Below the pieces are notes generated by a model. It ran no database searches, had not been told where the DNA came from, and saw only the letters and a list, made by a program, of their open reading frames with translations. A stretch of 64,000 nucleotides of DNA from Flavobacteriales bacterium (GTDB taxonomy: Bacteria; Bacteroidota; Bacteroidia; Flavobacteriales_F; PHOS-HE28), in the NCBI GenBank assembly GCA_016702645.1, contig JADJDP010000003.1:124001-188000 (forward strand), written 5' to 3'. This document shows, in pieces, positions 34,851 through 42,687 of this stretch; the first letter of the stretch is position 1, and the number at the start of each line of letters is the position of its first letter. The position numbers and the translations under genes were made by a program.

Positions 34851-35483
34851 TTAGCGCTTCACGATCGGCAGCGTACGAAGGCTTCCCTCCCCTGCAACAC
34901 TGATCAGATAGCGCCCCGCTGGTAGATCGGATAGATCGATGGTGAACGACGCGTCGTTGGCCGTGCCGGTGCGCAGCGTTCGGCCCATGGCATCGAACAA
35001 AGTCGCTGCTTCGCCCGCGATGGTTCCTGTGAGCCACACCCGATCATCCGCCGGATTCGGGTAAGCCAGCAGTTCGCTCTCCGCGATGGTCACGCTCACC
35101 ACATCGCTGTAGCTGGTGGTGCCGTCAAAGTCGGTCTGCAACAACCGGTAGTAACTGGTGCCGGGCAGGGGCGAACGATCCAGCGCATCGTACTCCACCA
35201 CTTGCATGCTATTGCCCACGCCGGGGACTTCGGCAATGGCCTCGAAGCGCAGTGCATCGCTGCTGCGCTGCACCTGGAAGCCCGCGTTGTTCTGCTCCGT
35301 TGCGGTTGCCCAGTGCAATTGCACCTCATGGCCTTTCGCCGCAGCGGTGAAGTGCAGCAGCTCCACAGGAAGCATGGCGAAGGCCGCCGAGCAGTTCGTG
35401 ACACCGCCACCACCGGTGCCGCCGATGTATTGGGCGTGTGCGGTGCTGACGAGTAGGGAAAGGGAAAGGATGAGTGCTTTCAT
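34851..35483 (-). CDS. Secreted protein with T9SS type A sorting domain
   Basis: The 210-residue protein has a signal peptide (MKALILSLSLLVSTAHAQ), a short glycine-rich stretch, a fibronectin-like segment common before sorting domains (LPVELLHFTAAAKGHEVQLHW, FQVQRSSDALRFEAIAEVPG, SYYRLLQTDFDGTTSYSD) and a sorting domain (LLAYPNPADDRVWL to the end, with LPAGRYLISV). It contains essentially no other cargo. Its start lies 13 bp after the SUMF1-domain gene stop, so the two are one operon. Start 35483 gives the signal peptide; the longer frame does not. Confidence 0.85.
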   Translation of the reverse strand: MKALILSLSLLVSTAHAQYIGGTGGGGVTNCSAAFAMLPVELLHFTAAAKGHEVQLHWATATEQNNAGFQVQRSSDALRFEAIAEVPGVGNSMQVVEYDALDRSPLPGTSYYRLLQTDFDGTTSYSDVVSVTIAESELLAYPNPADDRVWLTGTIAGEAATLFDAMGRTLRTGTANDASFTIDLSDLPAGRYLISVAGEGSLRTLPIVKR

Positions 35484-35496
35484 GACAGTGCCCGGT

Positions 35497-37359
35497 TCAC
35501 GGCATGGTGCGCACTCCGCGGCCGCCAAGATGTTCCTGCCTTTGATCGGTGTCATCCGCCGCGAAGAACCGATACGAGGTCCGCATGAACTGGAGATTGC
35601 TCTCGAACGCACCGCCTCGGCATCCCCAGCCTCTGTTATAGCCGCCTACTGGGTTGGTGGGCCATGCAGCCGCGTCATGACCGCCTGCTTGATTGAGCGA
35701 ACCGTTGCCGTGCAACCCCGTGTAGGCCCTGCCCATTGGTCGTCCTACCGTGATGGTCATCTCGGTCAAGTTGCCGCTGAGGTCGAGTGCGCCGTAATAG
35801 CCGGCACCCGAAGTCACACGACCGGTATTCGAAGCATGGTGCGCCAGCATGCCCACCCGCACCGGGCCGATCCAAGTGGCAGACCCACTTCCTGAACCGG
35901 TCGGTGGAACGTAGTTCGTTCCCAAATGGACAGCATTGCCTTGAGCGGTTGCATAAGCCGCGCTCACCTGTTCATTGGTGCGACCCGCATTACTAAGCGT
36001 ATAGGTGCTGTTCGCTATCGTTGCTGTGCCCCACGCGAATTCGTTCAGTACTGGATTGAGCGGGCCCCGGCACGCCTTCTCGAACTCGAGTTCCGTCATG
36101 GGTCTCAAGCCGCACCAGTCCAGGTAGGCCGATAGGTCGGACCACAACAGGTAGTTGCATGTCACCCACTGGCCATCGTTCACTTCGCCCCCTACGCCAT
36201 TTACGTTCAGGTCATTGTAGAAGGTGATTGGGTCGTTCGCGGTGATCGCGGCCGGGCAGCGTATCCCATTGCGCCAGAACATGGCCGCGCTATTGCTCAA
36301 TACGTAGCGGTTGGTCACGGCCGTGGTACCGGTGGCCAACGCTGTTGCCGTTCGGCTGGCCTGCTGTTGCCGGGTGAGCTTGTTTAGGAAGTTGACGTAG
36401 TCCCCTTGGGTCAACTCGTACTTCATGCAGTAGAAAGCGGTAACGCCTTTGGGAAAGGCTGCGGGAATAGGCCCGAGTTGATCGCCCGGTTGATCGAAGG
36501 TGGCCGGTTGATAGTAGAGGTTTCCGCTGGCGGTCCCCACGGTGATAGCCGCTTCACTGCTGATCAGGTAGGTGCTGCTCATGCTCGGATAGGAGTAGAA
36601 CTCACCCATCACGTCCGCCGCACCCGACCCTACACGGAAGCTCCCGCCCGTCACGTACACCATCTCATGCGCGAAGGCGCACACCTCGATCGGCCCGCCG
36701 GTGCCCAGCCCTTGCGTGCCCAGGTTCCAGCGCAGCTCCACGTTGCTGGCCGTGAATGTGCCCGTGCCGTTGGCACTGCGGTAGATGAAAGCGCCCACAC
36801 CGTAGTTGGTGGTAGCGTTGTAGGCCGCAGCGGGATTCAGCAGGCCGGTGCGAATGGTGCTGCCCGCCGGTGCGAGGTGGGAAGCATCATTAGCGAGGCG
36901 CGCATGTTCCCAGATGCGGATGAAGCGCACCGTGGCACCCGCAAGGGCCGTTGTGGGCGCCGCGCTCACCGTCACCTGTGTAGCGTTCGGTATGGCGGTG
37001 ATCACCGTGTTGGCGGCGAATCCCCCGGTTCCTGCCGTCCGGATCACCGGCATGCCCACGCGCAGCAGCGCCGTGCTGCCCACGTTCAAGGTGGTGCCCG
37101 CGCTGCTCACGCCGGTGCGCGTGGGATCGGCCGTGCCCACACGGAACTTCAGGAACACCCACGCCGCATCCCAGTTGGCTGGAGCGCTTGTTGTACGCCA
37201 GCTGTTCTGCCAGCTTACCGTGAAGCGCGCGTCGACCGTGCCGCCAGCGGTATTGAAGTCCACGAGCAGCGGCTGTGTGACGCTGATGTTGTTGCCCGAG
37301 GCGCAGTGTCCAATAAGGATGGAACCAAGAAGGACGATATGGCGGAACACAGGGCGCAT
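35497..37359 (-). CDS. SUMF1/formylglycine-generating-enzyme-like domain exported protein
   Basis: The 620-residue protein has a signal peptide (MRPVFRHIVLLGSILIGHCAS), an N-terminal beta-rich region (about 25-235; a substrate- or partner-binding module) and a C-terminal SUMF1 fold (about 240-620). The fold is recognised by MVYVTGGSFRVGSG, FYCMKYELTQGDYVNFLNKL, LRPMTELEFEKACRGP and the end RFFAADD. The cysteine pair of true formylglycine-generating enzymes is not seen near the C-terminus (RGGAFESNLQFMRTSYRFF), so catalysis is unlikely. GldK at 62169 has the same fold. It is co-transcribed with the T9SS-domain gene downstream. A weak -7-like box TAGGTGTG lies at 37379-37372. Confidence 0.8.
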   Translation of the reverse strand: MRPVFRHIVLLGSILIGHCASGNNISVTQPLLVDFNTAGGTVDARFTVSWQNSWRTTSAPANWDAAWVFLKFRVGTADPTRTGVSSAGTTLNVGSTALLRVGMPVIRTAGTGGFAANTVITAIPNATQVTVSAAPTTALAGATVRFIRIWEHARLANDASHLAPAGSTIRTGLLNPAAAYNATTNYGVGAFIYRSANGTGTFTASNVELRWNLGTQGLGTGGPIEVCAFAHEMVYVTGGSFRVGSGAADVMGEFYSYPSMSSTYLISSEAAITVGTASGNLYYQPATFDQPGDQLGPIPAAFPKGVTAFYCMKYELTQGDYVNFLNKLTRQQQASRTATALATGTTAVTNRYVLSNSAAMFWRNGIRCPAAITANDPITFYNDLNVNGVGGEVNDGQWVTCNYLLWSDLSAYLDWCGLRPMTELEFEKACRGPLNPVLNEFAWGTATIANSTYTLSNAGRTNEQVSAAYATAQGNAVHLGTNYVPPTGSGSGSATWIGPVRVGMLAHHASNTGRVTSGAGYYGALDLSGNLTEMTITVGRPMGRAYTGLHGNGSLNQAGGHDAAAWPTNPVGGYNRGWGCRGGAFESNLQFMRTSYRFFAADDTDQRQEHLGGRGVRTMP

Positions 37360-37533
37360 AGGGGCAGCTAACACACCTACATCGGGGTACCCCTCGTGAT
37401 GTGAACGATCGATGAGCCGATCGCCGCTCATTTTATTTCCTGTTCACATTCGGCAGGCACGCCGATATAGTGCCGGAAACCCTTCCATCACGGGTTCTCG
37501 CCATGCACGCAACAGCCCTTTCGCCGTATTATC

Positions 37534-38133
37534 GTGGTCTACAGCGCAAGCCCGTTGGAAGCCACGGCCACGGATATCGCCTCACAGCCTGTATGGGTCG
37601 TCGGTCTTCACCGCAACGACCCGGCGACGATCCGCGCCTTGTATGCGAAGCACTTCCCAGCCATCAAGCGTTACGTGCTGCAGAACAGCGGAACCGGCAA
37701 CGATGCGCAGGACATGTTCCAGGAGGCCATGACCGTGCTTTGGATGAGCGTGAAGGAGGGGAGATTTGTGCCGGACGCCGAGCCCGGCGGCTTCCTCTAT
37801 CGGGTGGCCAAGAACAAATGGCTGGACGTGGTCCGGTCAGCAGCGCACAAGCACATGAAAGTGGTGCATGACGACCGCGCGCTGGATCATCGGATCGACG
37901 CCCCCGACGACATCGAAGAGCGCATCGTGCGCCTGCGTGGCGTTTACGACACCCTCGACGACAAGTGCCGCATGGTGCTGGATCAGTTCTATTTCGAGCG
38001 GAAGGACCTCGCGACCATTGCTGCGGGCATGGGCGTGGAGGAGGAGAGCATCCGCACCATCAAATACCGCTGTATGATGAAGCTGCGCGGTTTCCGCAAA
38101 GCCATCAGCGGCGAAGACATGGAAGAAGCATGA
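37534..38133 (+). CDS. ECF-type RNA polymerase sigma factor
   Basis: The 199-residue protein has region 2 (RALYAKHFPAIKRYVLQNSG, DAQDMFQEAMTVLW, FLYRVAKNKWLDVVRS) and region 4 (LDDKCRMVLDQFYFERKDLATIAAGMGVEEESIRTIKYRCMMKLR) of group 4 sigma factors. The start is probably GTG 37534; no in-frame ATG precedes region 2. Its stop overlaps the ATG of the anti-sigma-like gene (ATGA), and that gene overlaps the CHAT gene, so the three are translationally coupled. It should direct RNA polymerase to a small set of promoters, probably including its own. Confidence 0.9.
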   Translation: MVYSASPLEATATDIASQPVWVVGLHRNDPATIRALYAKHFPAIKRYVLQNSGTGNDAQDMFQEAMTVLWMSVKEGRFVPDAEPGGFLYRVAKNKWLDVVRSAAHKHMKVVHDDRALDHRIDAPDDIEERIVRLRGVYDTLDDKCRMVLDQFYFERKDLATIAAGMGVEEESIRTIKYRCMMKLRGFRKAISGEDMEEA

Positions 38134-38861
38134 GCCAGGGAGTATTGGACAGAAGCACTTTCGAGGCCATTGAGACCTACGTGCTCGATCGCATGAGCGC
38201 ATTGGACCGCGCTGCGTTCGAGCAGCGCATGGCTGGTGATGCGGCACTTTGTGCGGAGGTGGAACTTGAAAAGGAGAACATTCGCGCAGTGGAGCTGGGA
38301 GGCGTCACGCGCATGCTGAAGGAGATCGCGGCGGAAGGAACGGTGAGCGATACGAACATGGCGCAGGGCGGATGGAAGCAATACCTGAAGTACGCTGCCA
38401 TCGTTGCCCTCGTCCTGTCAGGGTCACTTTGGTTGTTGCGACCGTCGGCCAACGAACGTCTCTTCGCGGAGCATTTCATTGCCGATCCCGGACTTCCGGT
38501 TGCCATGAGCGGTACCAGTGATCCCGCCTTTGCTGATGCCATGGTCTCGTACAAGGAAGGTGACTACGAAAGAGCGCGCGCGAATTGGTCGCTGCTGCTC
38601 CAGCAGGAGCCGATGAACGATACGCTGCGATACTACATCGGCAGTGCCTGGCTCGCTGACGGTGAAGCCCTTGCAGCGATACCCTTGTTCGAAGTCTTGG
38701 CAGCTGATCCTGGATCGGCTTTCCGAGCCAAGGCCCGGTGGTTCCTCTTGCTCGCGTATGTGCGTGCTGGCGAGTCCGCGAAGGCGAAGGCCGTGGAACT
38801 GGATACGGATCCCACCTATGGTGGGCCTGCTCGCGCGATCAAGGCCCAACTGTATCGGTAA
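38130..38861 (+). CDS. One-pass membrane anti-sigma-like protein with periplasmic TPR-type domain
   Basis: The 243-residue protein has a cytoplasmic helical N-terminus (residues 1-85; FEAIETYVLDRMSALDRAAF and EQRMAGDAALCAEVELEK) resembling anti-sigma factors of Bacteroidota that lack the zinc motif. A single TM (87-104, YAAIVALVLSGSLWLLR) and a periplasmic part with TPR-like units (MVSYKEGDYERARANWSLLL, YYIGSAWLADGEALAAIPLF, WFLLLAYVRAGESAKA) follow. By position and topology it should hold the ECF factor at the membrane. The gene starts within the sigma stop codon and ends within the CHAT start (TAATG). Confidence 0.8.
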   Translation: MSQGVLDRSTFEAIETYVLDRMSALDRAAFEQRMAGDAALCAEVELEKENIRAVELGGVTRMLKEIAAEGTVSDTNMAQGGWKQYLKYAAIVALVLSGSLWLLRPSANERLFAEHFIADPGLPVAMSGTSDPAFADAMVSYKEGDYERARANWSLLLQQEPMNDTLRYYIGSAWLADGEALAAIPLFEVLAADPGSAFRAKARWFLLLAYVRAGESAKAKAVELDTDPTYGGPARAIKAQLYR

Positions 38862-41800
38862 TGCGCTCGCTCCTTGCGCAGGCTGCGCTGATCCTCGGTC
38901 TCGCGGCGCACGGACAGGATCGCGGGGCACTCGCCGACCGTCACGCCCGCATCAACGAGCGGCACAAGGCCGAGGACCATGCCACCACCATCAAGGCGAT
39001 CGAACTGCAACTGAAGGAAGTTGCAGGGACGCCTTGGCAGGATTCGGTCTACCGCTATACCTACATGCTGGGCCGTGCCGTGTGGAAGTCGAAGGATGCC
39101 GATGCGGGCTTGGCTGCTGCCGAGCGCATGGTGGCACTGGTGAAGCAACAGGACAAGAACGTGTTGCACCAGTTGGATGCCATGGACGACCTGGCCCGAC
39201 TGCTCTATGGCATGGGGCGTATGCTGGATTGCGCACGGGCGGACTCCGCAGCGCTGGCTTTCGGCGATCGACACGAGGAGGTTTCGCTCCTTCGGCGTGG
39301 AAAGGCGCGCCAGCGACTGGCGCTCGACTACGCCTCCATGGGCGATCATGAACGTGCGTTGAAGTTCTATCTGGATGCGAGGGCCGTGTACGAGAAGTCG
39401 GACACCTTGCTGGTGGTGGGCATGGCCGACGTGTGCAACGGCGCTGGATCCGCTTGCTGGCACATGGGTCGCCTCCGCGAGGCCGAGGCGTACTACAAGG
39501 AGGCGCTGGGCTACTTGGAGAAGAGCACGGATCCGCGCAAAAGTTTCCGCATGGCGGGTACGCTCACCAACATGGGTATCCTCTGGCAGAGCGCGGGCGA
39601 CTTCCCACGCAGTAAGGCCAATTACCTGGAGGGTATCCGGTTGTGCGGAGCGCTGGCGGATACCGCGACGGACCCAGTGCTGCGTGATGAAGCGATCATT
39701 GGACGCACGCGGGGCTACGTGAACCTGGCCACGGTCTATTTCGCCATGGGCGATGACGGCCGATCACGTGAACTGTTGGAATTGGCATTGCGGGACCGCC
39801 AGGCCTTGCTCGAACCTGATGACCCCAAGTTGCTCGGCGTGCAGGACCGTCTCGCCGATCTGGAGATGGAAGCCGGGAACTATGCGAAGGCTGAAGTACA
39901 TGTGCGTCGCTATGTGGAAGCCTGCGAGAAGTACTTCGGAACGCGTAGCGAGGATTACATCCGCGCATGTGCCAAGCTGGCCGAAGTTTACGCGGGGCTG
40001 GGCCGACCGATGGTGGCCGATTCCCTCTTCGAGCGCAGCATTGCGCTTCACAAGGCCATGGAGAACGCCGATACCGATCCCGAATTGGCCATCGCATTGA
40101 GGCAACGCGCAACGTTCCGCATTGAACAGGACCGTGCAGCGGATGCCATCGCCGATCTACAGGAGGCACGCGCCATCATCGAGCGCGTACATGGGCCTGC
40201 TTACTACAAGTTGGCTGCTTACGATCTCTTCCTCGCTCAGGCATCCCTCGCGGCCAACGATCCGCGCACCGCACACCGCTTCGCCACACGTGCGCTCACC
40301 TTGGTGCAGGACCGCGCCGAGAACCTGAAGGCTTCAGCGATCCCGCAGACCTTCTCCCAACCCCACCTGCTTCCGGATGCATTGTACTACAAGGTGCTCG
40401 CCGAACGAGCCATGGACAGCACTGCCGCGCGAGAGGATTGGATGGCGCAGTTGGATCTCGGCGTCATGGCCATGGCGCGCAACAAGGCCGCTTTTGATGA
40501 TGAAGGCTCTCAGCTCGGGTTCATAGGCAAACAGAAGAACGTGTTCCACCTTGCCGTGGATGTGGCGTACGAGGATTGGCAACGACACGGGACCACTACC
40601 GGTTTGGACCATTTCCTCGAACTCACCGAGGCGGATCGTTCGATCCTCTTGAAGAGCCGCCTGAATGATTTCACAGGCATGCGCTTCGTCGGTGTGCCGG
40701 ATTCCATCATCACAAAGGAGGGTCAGCTGATCGCTGCCCTCGAGATCGAACCGGAGGATCGCGCAGCCACCGAAGACCTTGACGAGCGTGAGAAGGCGCT
40801 TGCGGACTTCCTCGAGCTCTTGAGCAAGGACCATCCCGACTATTTCAACCTGCGCTACGGTGAGCCGAGCGTCAGCATCGCCGACCTGCGCAAGAAGCTT
40901 GTGACACCGGGGCAGTCCCTGCTTGCCTACGCCATTACCGGAGAGCACCTGTACATGCTGGTGGTGCGTGCGGATACGGCCGCTTTGTTACGGACCTCGA
41001 ACAAGGGTCTGGCCGATGCCGTGAAGGTGCTGAACGATGCAGTGGTCTCACGCGATCCAGCGTCGTACACACGCTCGGCGCATGCGCTCTATCAACTGGC
41101 TTTCGGGCCAGTGGCCGAGCTGCTCACCACCCGGCGTTTGCTCATCATTCCCGATGGCGCATTGCACACGGTGAACTTCGAGGTGCTGCTCGATGCGCCA
41201 TGCACTCCGGCCGATTTTCGCGAGCACCTGCTCATCAAACGGTACGCGATCGCTTATTTGCTCAGTGCAACCACGGCGGTGCAGTTCGCGGATCTGGCGC
41301 GTGAACGATCCAAGGGCGTGCTCGCCATCGCGCCGGGCTTCACCGATGAATTGAAGGAGGCTTACCTGGCGCGCGTACGGGACTCCACACTCGTGGACCG
41401 CCGGTTCCTCAACTATGTGCGGCAGCCGTTCGCGGTAAGCACCGCGCACGGTCTTGGTGATCTCCTGTCGGCCGAGGTGATGGTGGGTGGTGATGCGAGC
41501 GAACTGGGCTTCCGCTCCAATGCGAGCAAGTACGGCGTCCTTCACCTGGGTACGCACGCTGAGATGAACGCCGCTTCGCCCATGTACTCGCGTCTCGTGT
41601 TGAGCAAGGATGGCAGCGGTGTGGACGCGGATGCCGATGGCTACTTGCACGCCTACGAGATCTATGAGCTGGACCTGCGTGCGCAGCTTGCCGTGCTCAC
41701 GGCATGCGAGACCGGGATCGGCAAGGACGACGAGGGTGAAGGCGTTCGCTCGCTCGGGTATGGTTTCGCGTATGCGGGCTGTCCAAGTCTGGTCATGTCC

Positions 41801-42088
41801 CTCTGGAAGATCGATGAGCAGGTCTCCTCCCGGATCATCACCCGCTTCTACGAGCATCTCGCGGATGGTCTTCCGAAGCATGAAGCCCTTCGCCAAGCCA
41901 AGCTCGATCACCTCCAGAGTGCCACCGATGAACTCGCATTGCCGTACTACTGGGCAGGCATGGTGTTGGTGGGCGATGTGGAGCCTCTGGAGGTCGGAGG
42001 TGGTTGGGAAGGGATCCTTCCATGGTTGATCGCGGCATTTGTGATCGTCCTCTTGGCATATTGGTGGATAGGGAGGAGGCGTTCGTGA
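38861..42088 (+). CDS. TPR-CHAT caspase-like protease, membrane-anchored at the C-terminus
   Basis: The 1075-residue protein has a signal peptide (MRSLLAQAALILGLAAHGQ), about ten tetratricopeptide repeats (residues 30-560), a linker and a CHAT domain (about 690-1035). The catalytic pair is His899 (HLGTHAE) and Cys949 (LTACETGIG), both intact; GVRSLGYGFAYAGCPSLVMSLW follows as in the family. A final TM (ILPWLIAAFVIVLLAYWWIG) and the basic tail RRRS predict anchoring with the protease and TPRs in the periplasm. CHAT proteases are clan CD peptidases that cleave specific partners. It is coupled to the sigma/anti-sigma genes, so the anti-sigma protein is the obvious candidate substrate, which is inference. 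Confidence 0.88.
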   Translation: MRSLLAQAALILGLAAHGQDRGALADRHARINERHKAEDHATTIKAIELQLKEVAGTPWQDSVYRYTYMLGRAVWKSKDADAGLAAAERMVALVKQQDKNVLHQLDAMDDLARLLYGMGRMLDCARADSAALAFGDRHEEVSLLRRGKARQRLALDYASMGDHERALKFYLDARAVYEKSDTLLVVGMADVCNGAGSACWHMGRLREAEAYYKEALGYLEKSTDPRKSFRMAGTLTNMGILWQSAGDFPRSKANYLEGIRLCGALADTATDPVLRDEAIIGRTRGYVNLATVYFAMGDDGRSRELLELALRDRQALLEPDDPKLLGVQDRLADLEMEAGNYAKAEVHVRRYVEACEKYFGTRSEDYIRACAKLAEVYAGLGRPMVADSLFERSIALHKAMENADTDPELAIALRQRATFRIEQDRAADAIADLQEARAIIERVHGPAYYKLAAYDLFLAQASLAANDPRTAHRFATRALTLVQDRAENLKASAIPQTFSQPHLLPDALYYKVLAERAMDSTAAREDWMAQLDLGVMAMARNKAAFDDEGSQLGFIGKQKNVFHLAVDVAYEDWQRHGTTTGLDHFLELTEADRSILLKSRLNDFTGMRFVGVPDSIITKEGQLIAALEIEPEDRAATEDLDEREKALADFLELLSKDHPDYFNLRYGEPSVSIADLRKKLVTPGQSLLAYAITGEHLYMLVVRADTAALLRTSNKGLADAVKVLNDAVVSRDPASYTRSAHALYQLAFGPVAELLTTRRLLIIPDGALHTVNFEVLLDAPCTPADFREHLLIKRYAIAYLLSATTAVQFADLARERSKGVLAIAPGFTDELKEAYLARVRDSTLVDRRFLNYVRQPFAVSTAHGLGDLLSAEVMVGGDASELGFRSNASKYGVLHLGTHAEMNAASPMYSRLVLSKDGSGVDADADGYLHAYEIYELDLRAQLAVLTACETGIGKDDEGEGVRSLGYGFAYAGCPSLVMSLWKIDEQVSSRIITRFYEHLADGLPKHEALRQAKLDHLQSATDELALPYYWAGMVLVGDVEPLEVGGGWEGILPWLIAAFVIVLLAYWWIGRRRS

Positions 42089-42157
42089 GAACATTTCTCC
42101 GCTGGCGGGCATGCTTGCGAACGTCAAGCACCTTTGCAGGGTAGCCCCCACATCCAC

Positions 42158-42634
42158 ATGCCTACGACCATCCGCAGCGCCCGCACGCATGATCTCAGCG
42201 AACTGGTGCGTCTTTGTGTCGAACACGCTGCATACGAACGCACTGCTTTCGACCCTGCTGGAAAGGAGGAAGCACTCCACCGCATGCTGTTCGACCCCGG
42301 CGCGCGCCTGGTATGTTTGGTCGCCGAATCGGATGGTGTGGTGGTCGGCTATGCGACCTACTCCGTTGAATGCTCCACGTGGGATGCGGACCACTACATG
42401 CACATGGATTGTCTGTTCTTGCGTCCTGAAGCGCGCAACAAGGGTATCGGCCGTCAACTGATGAAGACCATCGCGCAGGAAGGGCTTGCACAGGGTGTTG
42501 TGCGTATGCAATGGCAAACACCGTCGTTCAACGTGGATGCGGTTCGCTTCTATGATCGTCTGGGGCCGGTGAAGAAGGAGAAGTTCAGGATGTTCCTGGG
42601 GGAGGAGGAGACGCGAACGCTGGCCATGAGCTAG
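42158..42634 (+). CDS. GNAT-family N-acetyltransferase
   Basis: The 158-residue protein has a complete GNAT fold: IRSARTHDLSELVRLCVEHA at the start, VGYATYSVECSTW strand 4, and the acetyl-CoA loop RPEARNKGIGRQLM. QWQTPSFNVDAVRFYDRLG supplies the late motif. Similarity is to the spermidine/diamine acetyltransferase group; the substrate is not known. A broken copy of the same gene lies at 32971-33147. It ends just before a bidirectional hairpin and is convergent with the MksB gene. Confidence 0.88.
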   Translation: MPTTIRSARTHDLSELVRLCVEHAAYERTAFDPAGKEEALHRMLFDPGARLVCLVAESDGVVVGYATYSVECSTWDADHYMHMDCLFLRPEARNKGIGRQLMKTIAQEGLAQGVVRMQWQTPSFNVDAVRFYDRLGPVKKEKFRMFLGEEETRTLAMS

Positions 42635-42640
42635 AACGGA

Positions 42641-42666
42641 CAAGCCCCGGCGGAGGCCGGGGCTTG
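42641..42666. terminator. Bidirectional terminator hairpin between GNAT and MksB genes
   Basis: CAAGCCCCGGC (42641-42651) / GCCGGGGCTTG (42656-42666) with loop GGAG. It is placed between two convergent genes. The 11-bp stem is identical to the groEL hairpin at 48293-48318. Confidence 0.8.
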
Positions 42667-42687
42667 CACGGATCCACTTACGGTAGG

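Noticed and set aside
35497..37359. Active formylglycine-generating enzyme
   Set aside because: The fold is SUMF1-like, but the C-terminal cysteine pair needed for catalysis is not visible and no sulfatase gene is near.
41048..42643. 531-residue minus-strand frame over the CHAT and GNAT genes
   Set aside because: It is antisense to two well-supported genes and crosses their intergenic region.
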